The notes under the pieces are model-generated. The model saw only the letters and a program-made list of their open reading frames with translations, did no database searches and was not told the origin of the DNA. The position numbers were made by a program, and so were the translations under genes. A DNA stretch of 64,000 nt from NCBI GenBank assembly GCA_044228435.1, contig JBGAUW010000002.1:124001-188000 (forward strand), written 5' to 3'. Positions 9,507 through 18,183 of the stretch are shown piece after piece. Each line of letters begins with the position of its first letter. Positions within the stretch are counted from its first letter, which is position 1. The stretch is from Bog-950 sp044228435. GTDB lineage: Bacteria > Bacteroidota > Bacteroidia > Chitinophagales > LD1.

Positions 9507-12500
9507 ATGCAGAATCTCAGAGGAGTAATTAAATTTTTCACTTGGGTATTGATTGTTGTTTGCCTTATTCAGCTGTCGTTTACGTTTTTAGCACAAAGTG
9601 TAGAGCGCAAAGCCGATAAGTATGCAGCCAATGCTGTAAAAGTGACCGAACCGGCAGGTTTAAGCCCTGCACAGCAAGTGCTTTTCCGCGATTCGGTAGC
9701 TGAAGTTACTAAAACTTATCGCCGCAATTACCTTGATTCAGTTGCAGGCCTGCCCATTATTAACGTATGGGGCCTTAAGGATTTCTATACCTATAAGTTT
9801 TGCCGCGACCACTCACTGTCGCTGGGGCTAGACTTAAAAGGCGGTATGAGCCTTATAATGGAAATAGCCGAAGATGATGTAATGCGTAAACTTGCCGGAC
9901 CGGTAGGCGCGCGCGATGCACAGTTTAAGCAGGCTATTGTAAACGCTAAAAAAGCACAGCAAACTGAGCAGGCCGATTTTCTTACCCTGTTTAAACGAGA
10001 GTTTGAAAAAATTAACCCGAATGGTAAACTGGCTAATATTTTTGCCCAGTCAGAAGGCTACCAGGGTAAATTAACCCCTGCTTCTACCAATGATGAGGTG
10101 GTAAATGTATTACGTAAGGACTTTGACGGTGCTATCCGCAATACCTTCCAGGTATTAAAAACCCGTATCGATCAGTTTGGAGTTGCTTCTCCTAACATTT
10201 CGTTGCAAGAGAACACCGGCCGTATTATACTTGAATTACCGGGTGTAGATGACCCTGCCCGTGTGCGTAAATTGTTACAAGCTACTGCACAATTAGAGTT
10301 TTGGGATACTTACGAAACCGGTGAGGTAATTAACTACCTGGGCGATGCAAATACCCTTTTGCGCACCTCGCTTAAAGTAACAAAAACAGAAGCAACAACA
10401 CTGGTAGCCGATACCGGCACTGCTTTAGCTGCTGTTGCAGGCGATACAACCGCCAAAGCCGATGACTTTTTCGGAACCGGCGATACTACTGCCCGCGCTG
10501 CTAACGATACAGCTGCCAAAGCCGCCGCAGATAAAGAAGCTAACAGCAACCCACTATTTGAGTTGCTTTACCCTAACATTATTACCGAAGGCCAAAGCCA
10601 GCGCTATGGCGAAGGCCCTATGATTGGCCGTGCTTTAGGAAAAGATACTGCCCGCATTAACCGTTTATTAGGCCGCGAAGAAGTGGTTGCAACCTTTCCG
10701 CGCGATTTAAAATTACTGTGGGGTGCACACCCTATTGGCAAAGAAAGTAACGTTTACGGTTTATACGCTATAAAGAAAAACCCTGCAACTACCGAAGCCC
10801 CGCTGGGTGGCGATGTAGTTACCGATGCTTACCAAAGCTACGATCAAAGCGGTATACCTGAAGTGGATATTGCTATGAATGCTCTTGGCTCTGCCAAATG
10901 GGAGAAAATGACCGAAGTTGCCGTTAGCGGAAAAGTAAAAAGATGTATTGCTATTGTATTGGATAACCGCGTTTTCTCTGCACCACGCGTGCAACAAAAA
11001 ATTGCCGGTGGCCGTTCGCAAATTTCAGGTATCGACCAACTGGAAGAAGCGGTTGACTTAGCAAACATTCTTAAAAGCGGTAAGCTGGAAGCCAGAACTG
11101 TAGTAATACAAGAGCAGGTTATCGGGCCATCGTTAGGTAAAGAATCTATCAAGGCTGGTTTACTTTCGTTGTTGGTTGGTTTTGGTATGGTGTTCCTGTT
11201 TATGGTGCTTTACTACAACCGTTCGGGTGTTATTGCCAACATTGCCATGTTCCTTAACTTGTTTATTTTGGTATGCGCACTTATTTCAATAGGCGCTTCG
11301 TTCACACTTCCTGCATTGGCCGGTATATTACTTACCCTGGCTATGGCGGTAGATGCCAACGTAATTATAAATGAGCGCGTGCGCGAAGAAACGCACCGTG
11401 GTAAGGGCCTTCGCCTGGCGGTTGATGAGGGTTACAAACACTCTTACAGCGCTATTATAGATGGTAACCTTTGTACTCTTGTAATTGCTATCGTACTTAC
11501 GATATTCGGTTTAGGCCCTATACAAGGTTTCGGTATGGTACTTATGTATGGTATCTTCACCTCATTATTTACGGCGGTGTTGGTATCAAAAGTATTGTTC
11601 GACTACTCTTTCGAAAAAAACTGGACCATCAACTTTGGCAACTCGGTTACCAACGATTTGTTTAAGAACTTCAACTTCGACTTTATGGGTAAAAGAAAGT
11701 ATAGCTATATCCTTTCTACTATAGTGTCTGTTATCTGCATTGCCTCTATGGTTTTCTACGGCTTCGACTTAGGTGTAGATTTTAAGGGTGGCCGTAGCTA
11801 TGTAGTGCAGTTTGATAAAGATGTAACTACCGAAGAAGTTAGCAATGCAGTTGAAAAAAGCGTTGGCCTTACCCCATTGGTTAAAACGTACGGAAGCAAC
11901 AACCAGGTTTCTATTACAACAGCTTACATGATTGAAGTAGACGGAACTTCGGCTGATAGCACCGTTGAAACGGCTTTATATAGTGGCTTAAAATCGATTT
12001 ATACCGAAACGCCTACTGTAGAAAACTTCAGAACCAAAAACATAAAGAGCTCGGTTAAAATTGGTGCCGCTATTGCCGATGATATTAAGAGCAGCGCCTA
12101 CTACGCTATTTTCTTCAGCTTATTGGGCGTGTTCATTTACATATTCATTCGTTTCCGCCGTTGGGAATATGCAACCGGTGCTATTGTGGCCCTTATTCAC
12201 GACCCTATTATGGTATTGGGCGCATTCTCGCTGTTCCGCCACATTATGCCATTCTCGTTAGAGATTGACCAGAACGTGGTTGCAGCGGTATTAACACTTA
12301 TCGGTTACTCGGTGAACGATACAGTGGTAATCTTCGACCGTATCCGCGAATCGATAGGCCTGCACCCAACCCGTTCGTTGGTTCAAAACGTTAACGACTC
12401 TATCAACCAAACCATGAGCCGTAGTATCATTACCCACGTTACCGTGTTAATGGTATCTATCATTCTTTGCGTGTTTGGTGGTATTGCCATCCGTGGCTTC

Positions 12501-12614
12501 TCGTTCGCGCTTATACTTGGTATATTAGTAGGTACCTACTCTTCTATATTTGTAGCGGCCCCTATTATGGTTGATTTGGTTAGCCGTAAAAAAACTACAG
12601 TGCCGGCTAAATAA
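9507..12614 (+). CDS. secDF: Fused protein translocase subunit SecDF
   Basis: A 1035-residue fusion of SecD and SecF, the inner-membrane RND-type motor that uses the proton gradient to help finish Sec export. The SecD half shows TM1, LDLKGGM (about 108), a large P1 periplasmic domain, then TM2-6 with the essential AMAVDANVIINERVREE region (about 613). The SecF half shows GVDFKGGRS (about 755) and NDTVVIFDRIRES (about 937). Between the P1 base and head there is an Ala/Asp/Thr-rich low-complexity insert (about 290-350). Bacteroidota usually carry this fused form, so the length is normal. A perfect palindromic terminator follows. A truncated relative of its P1 domain is encoded at 31849-33027. 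Confidence 0.96.
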   Translation: MQNLRGVIKFFTWVLIVVCLIQLSFTFLAQSVERKADKYAANAVKVTEPAGLSPAQQVLFRDSVAEVTKTYRRNYLDSVAGLPIINVWGLKDFYTYKFCRDHSLSLGLDLKGGMSLIMEIAEDDVMRKLAGPVGARDAQFKQAIVNAKKAQQTEQADFLTLFKREFEKINPNGKLANIFAQSEGYQGKLTPASTNDEVVNVLRKDFDGAIRNTFQVLKTRIDQFGVASPNISLQENTGRIILELPGVDDPARVRKLLQATAQLEFWDTYETGEVINYLGDANTLLRTSLKVTKTEATTLVADTGTALAAVAGDTTAKADDFFGTGDTTARAANDTAAKAAADKEANSNPLFELLYPNIITEGQSQRYGEGPMIGRALGKDTARINRLLGREEVVATFPRDLKLLWGAHPIGKESNVYGLYAIKKNPATTEAPLGGDVVTDAYQSYDQSGIPEVDIAMNALGSAKWEKMTEVAVSGKVKRCIAIVLDNRVFSAPRVQQKIAGGRSQISGIDQLEEAVDLANILKSGKLEARTVVIQEQVIGPSLGKESIKAGLLSLLVGFGMVFLFMVLYYNRSGVIANIAMFLNLFILVCALISIGASFTLPALAGILLTLAMAVDANVIINERVREETHRGKGLRLAVDEGYKHSYSAIIDGNLCTLVIAIVLTIFGLGPIQGFGMVLMYGIFTSLFTAVLVSKVLFDYSFEKNWTINFGNSVTNDLFKNFNFDFMGKRKYSYILSTIVSVICIASMVFYGFDLGVDFKGGRSYVVQFDKDVTTEEVSNAVEKSVGLTPLVKTYGSNNQVSITTAYMIEVDGTSADSTVETALYSGLKSIYTETPTVENFRTKNIKSSVKIGAAIADDIKSSAYYAIFFSLLGVFIYIFIRFRRWEYATGAIVALIHDPIMVLGAFSLFRHIMPFSLEIDQNVVAAVLTLIGYSVNDTVVIFDRIRESIGLHPTRSLVQNVNDSINQTMSRSIITHVTVLMVSIILCVFGGIAIRGFSFALILGILVGTYSSIFVAAPIMVDLVSRKKTTVPAK

Positions 12615-12630
12615 GCCCTGCACACTTTAT

Positions 12631-12670
12631 AAAAAAAAGAGCCACCGGTTAACCGGTGGCTCTTTTTTTT
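12631..12670 (+). terminator. Palindromic terminator after secDF
   Basis: A perfect 40-base palindrome (arms 12631-12650 and 12651-12670) with core gccaccggtt and A/T tracts at both ends, so it can act on both strands. It separates secDF from a minus-strand gene remnant. Confidence 0.9.
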
Positions 12671-12693
12671 TGTTTGCTCATACTCAGCAGCGT

Positions 12694-12834
12694 TTACGGG
12701 TACTTAGGCTTCTGAAGCTTATAGCTATCAAAATCACCTCCCTCAATCCCTGTAAAAACCTTACCCTCATAATAAAAACTTCGGAAGTCTTTGTCGCCTA
12801 TACTCAAGGCATTTACGGGGTCAATATATCTCAC
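12694..12834 (-). pseudogene. Coding-like remnant, 46 codons
   Basis: On the minus strand a frame without stops encodes PVNALSIGDKDFRSFYYEG and KVFTGIEGGDFDSYKLQKPK before a TAA stop at 12694-12696. Codon choice and composition look coding, yet the only start is a GTG at 12834 and two in-frame stops lie just upstream, while a neighbouring frame has a short ATG frame that would overlap it. The best reading is the C-terminal remnant of a decayed gene; a real 46-residue peptide is possible. The remaining gap to 13019 shows nothing else. Confidence 0.35.
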
Positions 12835-13019
12835 CGGCGCCGGTTTTTGGCAGTTTTAGCATTACAGGCTTTCTATTACAAAGTTTGTGTTGTTATAATT
12901 TTACCAACCTATTTAGAACCTTCTAATACATACAACGTATAGATAGACAGAGCAACCTTATAGCTTGTAGTTATGTTACTACAGGAAATAAGATAAAACC
13001 CCATCAAAAAAATTAAACA

Positions 13020-13214
13020 ATGGCAGGACAAGAAGCATGTGATTATTATTATCAAAAAGCAAAAAAGGATTTTTTAATTGGCTTTTACGACCAACCTTTC
13101 CCAAGCCCAATGGTTATAGACCTGGATGAGTTTGAGAAAGTTTGTAACCGCAGCTACAAAACCGGCTACAGCGATGCTGCCGAGGAGTTAAAAAAGAGAG
13201 CGCTTATGCACTAA
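13020..13214 (+). CDS. Small conserved-looking protein, 64 residues
   Basis: A 64-residue acidic/aromatic protein (EACDYYYQKAKKDFLIG at the start; KKRALMH at the end). No signal peptide or membrane segment; predicted mainly helical. It has a plausible ATG after an A-rich leader and is followed at once by a good terminator, which together support a real single-gene transcript. I do not recognise the family. Confidence 0.65.
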   Translation: MAGQEACDYYYQKAKKDFLIGFYDQPFPSPMVIDLDEFEKVCNRSYKTGYSDAAEELKKRALMH

Positions 13215-13239
13215 ACCTATTTGCAACTATTTACCCACT

Positions 13240-13269
13240 AAAAAACCGCCGCTGAACCGGCGGTTTTTT
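13240..13269 (+). terminator. Rho-independent terminator
   Basis: Stem aaaaaaccgccg (13240-13251) pairs with 13258-13269 across a 6-base loop, with a T-run on the downstream arm. It ends the 64-residue gene. Confidence 0.85.
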
Positions 13270-13480
13270 TATGCCAGTGAGTGGCAACCTTCGCTTTAAG
13301 CCCCGCCGACAGACCCTACCCGCGGGGAGGAACCAGAGTTAGTAAGCTATTACACCTATACCCCAATCGCAAACATCTAAACGGTAATTCCAACACCCGC
13401 ACAATAAAACTTCACCGCCCTGCGTTAAAACTTCAAATACCCACCCATGAAAAACCGCTACGCCACCAAACCCCAACCCC

Positions 13481-14158
13481 ATGGAACGAACAAGATGGCT
13501 ACCGGTTATTCTTATGCTGGGCATTATGCCCCAGCTGCTACAGGCCGAAACGAAACGCGACTCCGTTCCCGAAATTAAAAAGCCCGTTTACGAAAAACAG
13601 GGCGGCAAATTTTCGCTGGGCCTGCGCAATACCTACAGTTTATTTAGCGAACATACTATCAGCTCATTTGGCAGCGGTATAGGCGGACATTTCCGTATAC
13701 AGGTTATAGACCGCGTAAATACCGAATGGTTTGCCGATGTGCTTATGACCAACATTAAAAACAAAGCACACCGCACCGATTACCATGTGGGCTGGAGCGT
13801 AATGTTCTACCTGATAGACCCGCGCGGTTTTAACCGCAAACTAACCCCTTATATAGTTACGGGCCATTGTTTCGACCAAACTGTTATAAAAATAAACAAG
13901 CCCGGTGGCGAACGCCGCAGTCGCTTTAGCAGCGCCATACAAGCGGGCCTTGGCTGCCATTATAACATTACGCCCAAGCTGGATGTTTCGCTTTGTGCGC
14001 AATACATGCTGCACCTGGGTAAAGAGATGCACACCGAAGAAACGCCTGAGGGGGAAATTGAGATTGACCTGCACAAAAACGCCGGATGGGAAGGACACCT
14101 GCTGGTAAGCCTTAGTGTTAACTACAAATTTTTACAGCTATGGAAACCACGAAAATAA
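13481..14158 (+). CDS. Outer-membrane beta-barrel-like protein
   Basis: A 225-residue protein with a signal peptide (cut near LLQA-E, residue 22) and an alternating hydrophobic/polar pattern ending in LSVNYKFLQLWKPRK, as in small 8-strand barrels. The C-terminal WKP-R/K motif recurs in the next gene (LRLWKPKK), so the two are probably diverged paralogues. They are spaced by two bases if the downstream gene uses ATG 14161, so they form an operon. Function unknown; porin-like or structural roles are both possible. The 265 bases upstream hold only the previous terminator and no gene I can support. Confidence 0.7.
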   Translation: MERTRWLPVILMLGIMPQLLQAETKRDSVPEIKKPVYEKQGGKFSLGLRNTYSLFSEHTISSFGSGIGGHFRIQVIDRVNTEWFADVLMTNIKNKAHRTDYHVGWSVMFYLIDPRGFNRKLTPYIVTGHCFDQTVIKINKPGGERRSRFSSAIQAGLGCHYNITPKLDVSLCAQYMLHLGKEMHTEETPEGEIEIDLHKNAGWEGHLLVSLSVNYKFLQLWKPRK

Positions 14159-14160
14159 AT

Positions 14161-14859
14161 ATGCCTGATTTAAATTCTGTAATTGATACCCTTACCTATC
14201 GTAGGGTATGCAAGCAAAAACTGCAGGTTATAACCTCTATCCGTTTATTGCTGTTGGTGTTATCGGCCTTTACTTTTTTTAATACCCAGGCCCAAAAAAT
14301 ATGGGAGCAGCGCAAAGGTTGCGTTCGGGCACAGGGCAATTTAGCGCCGGGCTACCTGTTTGGGCAAAAGGTAGCCTCGGGATACGTAAACGGCGATATG
14401 GATTTGTTTTTCGATAACCGGGTTTCGTTTACAGGCTCAGCATGGGGCTCATTTGCACTTAACCGCAAAAACGAAACCGGCATTAAAGCTAACCATGCGG
14501 TGTTTGGCGGGCTTAATTACCACTTTCTTAAACCCGGCCGATTTGACCCTTATATTGGCTTTACACCCGGTCTGGGTATAGTGCAGGTAGCTTACCGCGA
14601 AGGGGAAACCATTAAACGTACACCTTATGCGGCGGTGCCGTTAGTTTCGGGCGTAGCAGGTTTCAATTATTATGTGGGTTGGATATTCCACGTGTTTGTA
14701 AAGGTACAGGGTGTAACCGGCCAGGTATTTAGCACCTTGCCTGCACCGGTGCGGTTAGATGAATTGAAAGTTATGGCCGGCCTTGGTTGGAACCTCCGCT
14801 TGTGGAAACCCAAAAAGAACGATAGCTACATGCCCGTAATGGTGGACCGAAACAGGTAA
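14161..14859 (+). CDS. Outer-membrane beta-barrel-like protein, paralogue of preceding gene
   Basis: A 232-residue protein from ATG 14161 (ATG 14140 would overlap the previous gene by 19 bases). It has an unusually long, basic N-terminal region before the hydrophobic signal core (LLLLVLSAFTFFNTQAQ), so the true start could be later. The mature part is beta-rich with Gly-aromatic strand ends (GYLFGQ, GFTPGLGI, GVAGFNYYVGW), typical of outer-membrane barrels, and shares the ending LWKPKK with its neighbour. Function unknown. Confidence 0.7.
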   Translation: MPDLNSVIDTLTYRRVCKQKLQVITSIRLLLLVLSAFTFFNTQAQKIWEQRKGCVRAQGNLAPGYLFGQKVASGYVNGDMDLFFDNRVSFTGSAWGSFALNRKNETGIKANHAVFGGLNYHFLKPGRFDPYIGFTPGLGIVQVAYREGETIKRTPYAAVPLVSGVAGFNYYVGWIFHVFVKVQGVTGQVFSTLPAPVRLDELKVMAGLGWNLRLWKPKKNDSYMPVMVDRNR

Positions 14860-14872
14860 TAAACGACTAAAC

Positions 14873-14920
14873 CCGTACAGCATACTGGTAAATAACGTGA
14901 TTAAATAGTATGCTGTACGG
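14873..14920. repeat. Inverted repeat, 14-base arms
   Basis: Arms ccgtacagcatact (14873-14886) and its exact complement (14907-14920) flank a 20-base AT-rich loop. It follows the barrel gene but lacks a T-run, so it is a weak terminator candidate, a 3'-end stabilising hairpin, or a regulator site. The rest of the gap to 15133 is AT-rich with no gene visible. Confidence 0.7.
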
Positions 14921-15133
14921 CATAGGTAAACCTTGGGCTTAGTGCTATTTACCTTCTGCCTACACCCGGAGGCTATATTGGGGACTTTACTGCGCAAAAG
15001 CGCTTAGGCAAGTTACATTCTTATTAAGACCCGCATAAGATTGCCTGGTACAACAATTGCAAACACCTTTTAAATGGGAGTGACATTAATAATGCACTGT
15101 TAGTATCAATAAAAACAATAAAAAAACAATTTT

Positions 15134-17401
15134 ATGAATCAAAATTTACCTTCAATTTTAAAAGGTGGTTTAATAATGCTGGCACTGCTGGTATTGGGCA
15201 TCAATGCAAATGCAACTACCTTTACAGCAACTACAAGTGGCAATTTTAGCAGCGCAGCTACCTGGAGCGGTGGCACTGCCCCCGGCACTAATATTACCGT
15301 TGACGACAATATCATTATCAACACCGGCGTAACGGTTAACCTTGATGTTGATTTAACTATTAATAGTGCAAATGCTTCGGTGGTGGTTAACGGAACACTT
15401 ACAGGTATGCATAATTTAGACTTTCAGGATGGAAGCTTACAGGGCGCCGGCAGCTTAAATGTTGCAACGCTTACCATGGGCTCTTTGTCAACTTCGGCAT
15501 ACCTTGGCGATATTACAGCTATTAACCTTTCTAATTATCAATCAACGCTACTGCTTGCTGGTGCAACGAACGTTACAGGCACTTTAGGTTTATATGCGGG
15601 CACAGTACAATTGGGTGTGGGAACACAGGTTGTAATGGGCAACGGCAGCACTATTGAAATGGGCGGTGGCAACTATCAGTTAGGCACTGGCAACATTACC
15701 CTGCAGGGCAATGTTAATCTTCTTTATAGTGGTTCTGGCAACCGGAATATGGGTATTGAAATGTCCCTTTCTCCTATAAATAGTATTACAGTAAACTTGG
15801 CCTCGGGCAGCCAGATGAACATGACCGATGATGTGGTGGTTACAGGACAACTTTCGGTGCAGGGTGGCTCTTTAAATACAAACGGCTTTGATTTAACGGT
15901 TAACGGCACTGTGGCTACCAGCGGCAACGGACGTTTTATGGGCGACAGCAGTAGTATTATAAATGTGAATGGTAGTGGTAATGTTGGCACGCTTGCTTTT
16001 GATAGTGCAAATAGTGTTATCGATGCCCTTAACATTAACATAAGCGGAAATGGTTCGGTTAGTTTAGGCTCTAATCTTACAGCCAATAACGGTGTTGGCT
16101 TAACTTCGGGGGCACTTGTAATAGGCAGCAACCATTTAACTATCTATGGCCCCATAACCGGCAGCGGCACTTTTACTACAACTTCAGAATCATCTTTAAC
16201 TGTAAACCACAGCGGCAACAACAATTACTTAGGCTTTACTGCCGGAGCGGATACCATTGGCAATCTTAGTATTAGCAGTGGTGTAAGTGGCAGTGCGGGT
16301 ATGGGCACCAATCTTACTGTTATGGGTATGCTTAGCCTGGGCAGCGGCACCTTTACTATAGACCCATATAACTTAACACTTAATGGCACGCTAGATAGTA
16401 CAGGTACCGGCACTATAAGCGGAGGCCCTTCAGCTAATCTTACAATAGGCGGAAATGCCAATAATATCGGTAAACTTACCTTTACTCAGGATTCCACAAA
16501 TGTGGTGCACAACCTTACTTTAACTAACACCAATGCAGGCTGGATATATTTGGGAACTTCATTAACCATAACCCAAAGTTTAATTTTAAATGGTGGGCGC
16601 ATTGGATTACTGGACAGTAGCAACCTTTTGATAATAGGAACCGACACAATCAACGGCGGCTCTGATAACAGCTATGTTGCAACTTTAGGCACCGGAAGCC
16701 TTTACATAAACATTCCCGATTCAACTTCACCCAATGGATACGATGATGCTATGTTACATATAGGAACTCAAACTAATTATGCTCCGGTAAGAATATATAA
16801 TAACGGTTCGCAGGTGGGAACATTTGCAGCTAATGCCCATGGCGGAATATTTGCGGATGGTATTAGCGGTAGTGATATTTCAAATACAAAAAGCAGTGTA
16901 AATACCAGCTGGAACGTTAGCTCAAATTTAGATACCAACAACGTAGCTATTGAAGCTTTTTGGAGCGCCGGAATGGAGGTTAATCAATTTAATCGCAATG
17001 ATGTATGGTTAAGCCATTATACCGCCGGGGCATGGGATAGTATTACAGGAATGCAAGCCAAAGTTACTTCAAGTGGAATGGTATCTGCTTATCGCAGCGA
17101 TATCACTTCATTTAGCCCGTTTGCCGTATTTAGTAACCCTATAGCAACAGGTATTATTGAGCCAACTGCTAAGGCACAAATATTCACCCTGTTTCCTAAT
17201 CCGGCTACTACCCAAACTTATGTGGCCTTAGCCAACGCCGATAAAAATTACGAATTAAGAATTACCGATGCAGCAGGAAAACAAGTTGGCTTTTACAACG
17301 TTAATGATACAAACAACATTATTGATGTAAACAATTTGGCTCCGGGCATCTATTTCTTTACCCTTAATAACTTACATACACAGCGCTTTGTAAAACAATA
17401 G
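15134..17401 (+). CDS. Large repetitive T9SS-secreted surface protein
   Basis: A 755-residue exported protein. A signal peptide (to about NANA-T, residue 28) is followed by a G8-like opening (SGNFSSAATWSGGTAP) and then some 500 residues of Gly/Asn/Thr/Ser-rich short beta repeats (LNGT, LTVNGT, LTIGGN), the pattern of a right-handed beta-helix. The end (from FTLFPNPATTQ) is a T9SS type A sorting domain finishing GIYFFTLNN...FVKQ. Such proteins act as adhesins or matrix proteins. No catalytic motif is visible. Two hairpins follow the gene. Confidence 0.88.
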   Translation: MNQNLPSILKGGLIMLALLVLGINANATTFTATTSGNFSSAATWSGGTAPGTNITVDDNIIINTGVTVNLDVDLTINSANASVVVNGTLTGMHNLDFQDGSLQGAGSLNVATLTMGSLSTSAYLGDITAINLSNYQSTLLLAGATNVTGTLGLYAGTVQLGVGTQVVMGNGSTIEMGGGNYQLGTGNITLQGNVNLLYSGSGNRNMGIEMSLSPINSITVNLASGSQMNMTDDVVVTGQLSVQGGSLNTNGFDLTVNGTVATSGNGRFMGDSSSIINVNGSGNVGTLAFDSANSVIDALNINISGNGSVSLGSNLTANNGVGLTSGALVIGSNHLTIYGPITGSGTFTTTSESSLTVNHSGNNNYLGFTAGADTIGNLSISSGVSGSAGMGTNLTVMGMLSLGSGTFTIDPYNLTLNGTLDSTGTGTISGGPSANLTIGGNANNIGKLTFTQDSTNVVHNLTLTNTNAGWIYLGTSLTITQSLILNGGRIGLLDSSNLLIIGTDTINGGSDNSYVATLGTGSLYINIPDSTSPNGYDDAMLHIGTQTNYAPVRIYNNGSQVGTFAANAHGGIFADGISGSDISNTKSSVNTSWNVSSNLDTNNVAIEAFWSAGMEVNQFNRNDVWLSHYTAGAWDSITGMQAKVTSSGMVSAYRSDITSFSPFAVFSNPIATGIIEPTAKAQIFTLFPNPATTQTYVALANADKNYELRITDAAGKQVGFYNVNDTNNIIDVNNLAPGIYFFTLNNLHTQRFVKQ

Positions 17402-17424
17402 TCTTATAATTACTATGCGCTAAT

Positions 17425-17460
17425 AAATAAGGGCAATGCCACAAGGCAGAGCCCTTATTT
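17425..17460 (+). terminator. Terminator after the repetitive surface protein gene
   Basis: Stem aaataagggc (17425-17434) pairs with gcccttattt (17451-17460), with inner gcc/ggc pairing and a T-rich tail. Confidence 0.7.
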
Positions 17461-17521
17461 ATTTTGGATAGACTGAAAAGAGTAGCAGAAAGCATGCTCT
17501 TAAAACCTGAGAATACGCAAT

Positions 17522-17561
17522 AAAACCAAAGCCGCGCAAATATTTACGCGGCTTTGGTTTT
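17522..17561 (+). terminator. Second hairpin, terminator-like
   Basis: A 15-base perfect stem (17522-17536 with 17547-17561), core gccgcg, with A and T tracts, 22 bases before the next ATG. Its position so close to the following gene means it could act as a backstop terminator or as part of that gene's leader. Confidence 0.65.
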
Positions 17562-17582
17562 ATAAACTACCTTCATATTAAC

Positions 17583-17981
17583 ATGAAAAAAATAACCATT
17601 GCCTTTGCCGCCCTTTTGTTTACAGTATGCGTCTATAGCCAAACCACGCTTAGCCTGTGCGCCTATGTAAGCAACGATGGCTACTGCGCTTTTAATAACA
17701 ACAAGTTTATTACTACGCCCGACAGCGCCACCGGCAGGGTTTTTATGAAGGTAAACAGCGAGGTATCGCTGGGCACCAAACTTACCTACAAAATATTTGC
17801 GCTAAATAGCAAAGGCGAAGAAACCCTCAGCGAATCGTTTAGCCAGGATATTAAGCCTGATTGGCTTTTTGCATGGATGCCGTACCCTTTCCCCACCAAT
17901 GCCAAATACAATATTAAAGTGTTTAACGATGTCGATAAACTGCTTTGTAGTAAAGCCTTTGAGCTGGTAGCAGGTAAGTAG
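17583..17981 (+). CDS. Small secreted protein of unknown function
   Basis: A 132-residue protein with a clear signal peptide (cut after CVYS, residue 19) and a mature domain with an even spread of beta-prone residues and three cysteines (CAYVSNDGYC, LLCSK) that could form disulphides in the periplasm. No lipobox and no T9SS domain. I do not recognise the family. The 200 bases after it are AT-rich and hold nothing I can support. Confidence 0.7.
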   Translation: MKKITIAFAALLFTVCVYSQTTLSLCAYVSNDGYCAFNNNKFITTPDSATGRVFMKVNSEVSLGTKLTYKIFALNSKGEETLSESFSQDIKPDWLFAWMPYPFPTNAKYNIKVFNDVDKLLCSKAFELVAGK

Positions 17982-18183
17982 TAAGTAAAATTGTTGTTAC
18001 TTTAGAGATTATTCTGCATTTCCTTGCCCAGCGAGGAGGTTGACATGTAATTTAGTGCAATTGTTCTAATCATAGCCACGGCAATTTACTCCCGACTACC
18101 CTACCTCAAAGCGAACCACTAATATTAGTCATTATGTTAATTACTTCCTATTGCTTGTGGGCTATTAGCTGTATTTTTAAAAA

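Noticed and set aside
12571..12942. Plus-strand 123-codon frame across the secDF end and terminator
   Set aside because: It begins inside secDF in another frame, crosses the terminator palindrome and has no coding-like composition.
13281..13682. 133-codon plus-strand frame before and inside the first barrel gene
   Set aside because: Composition is Pro/His/Arg-rich and it overlaps the better supported barrel gene in another frame.
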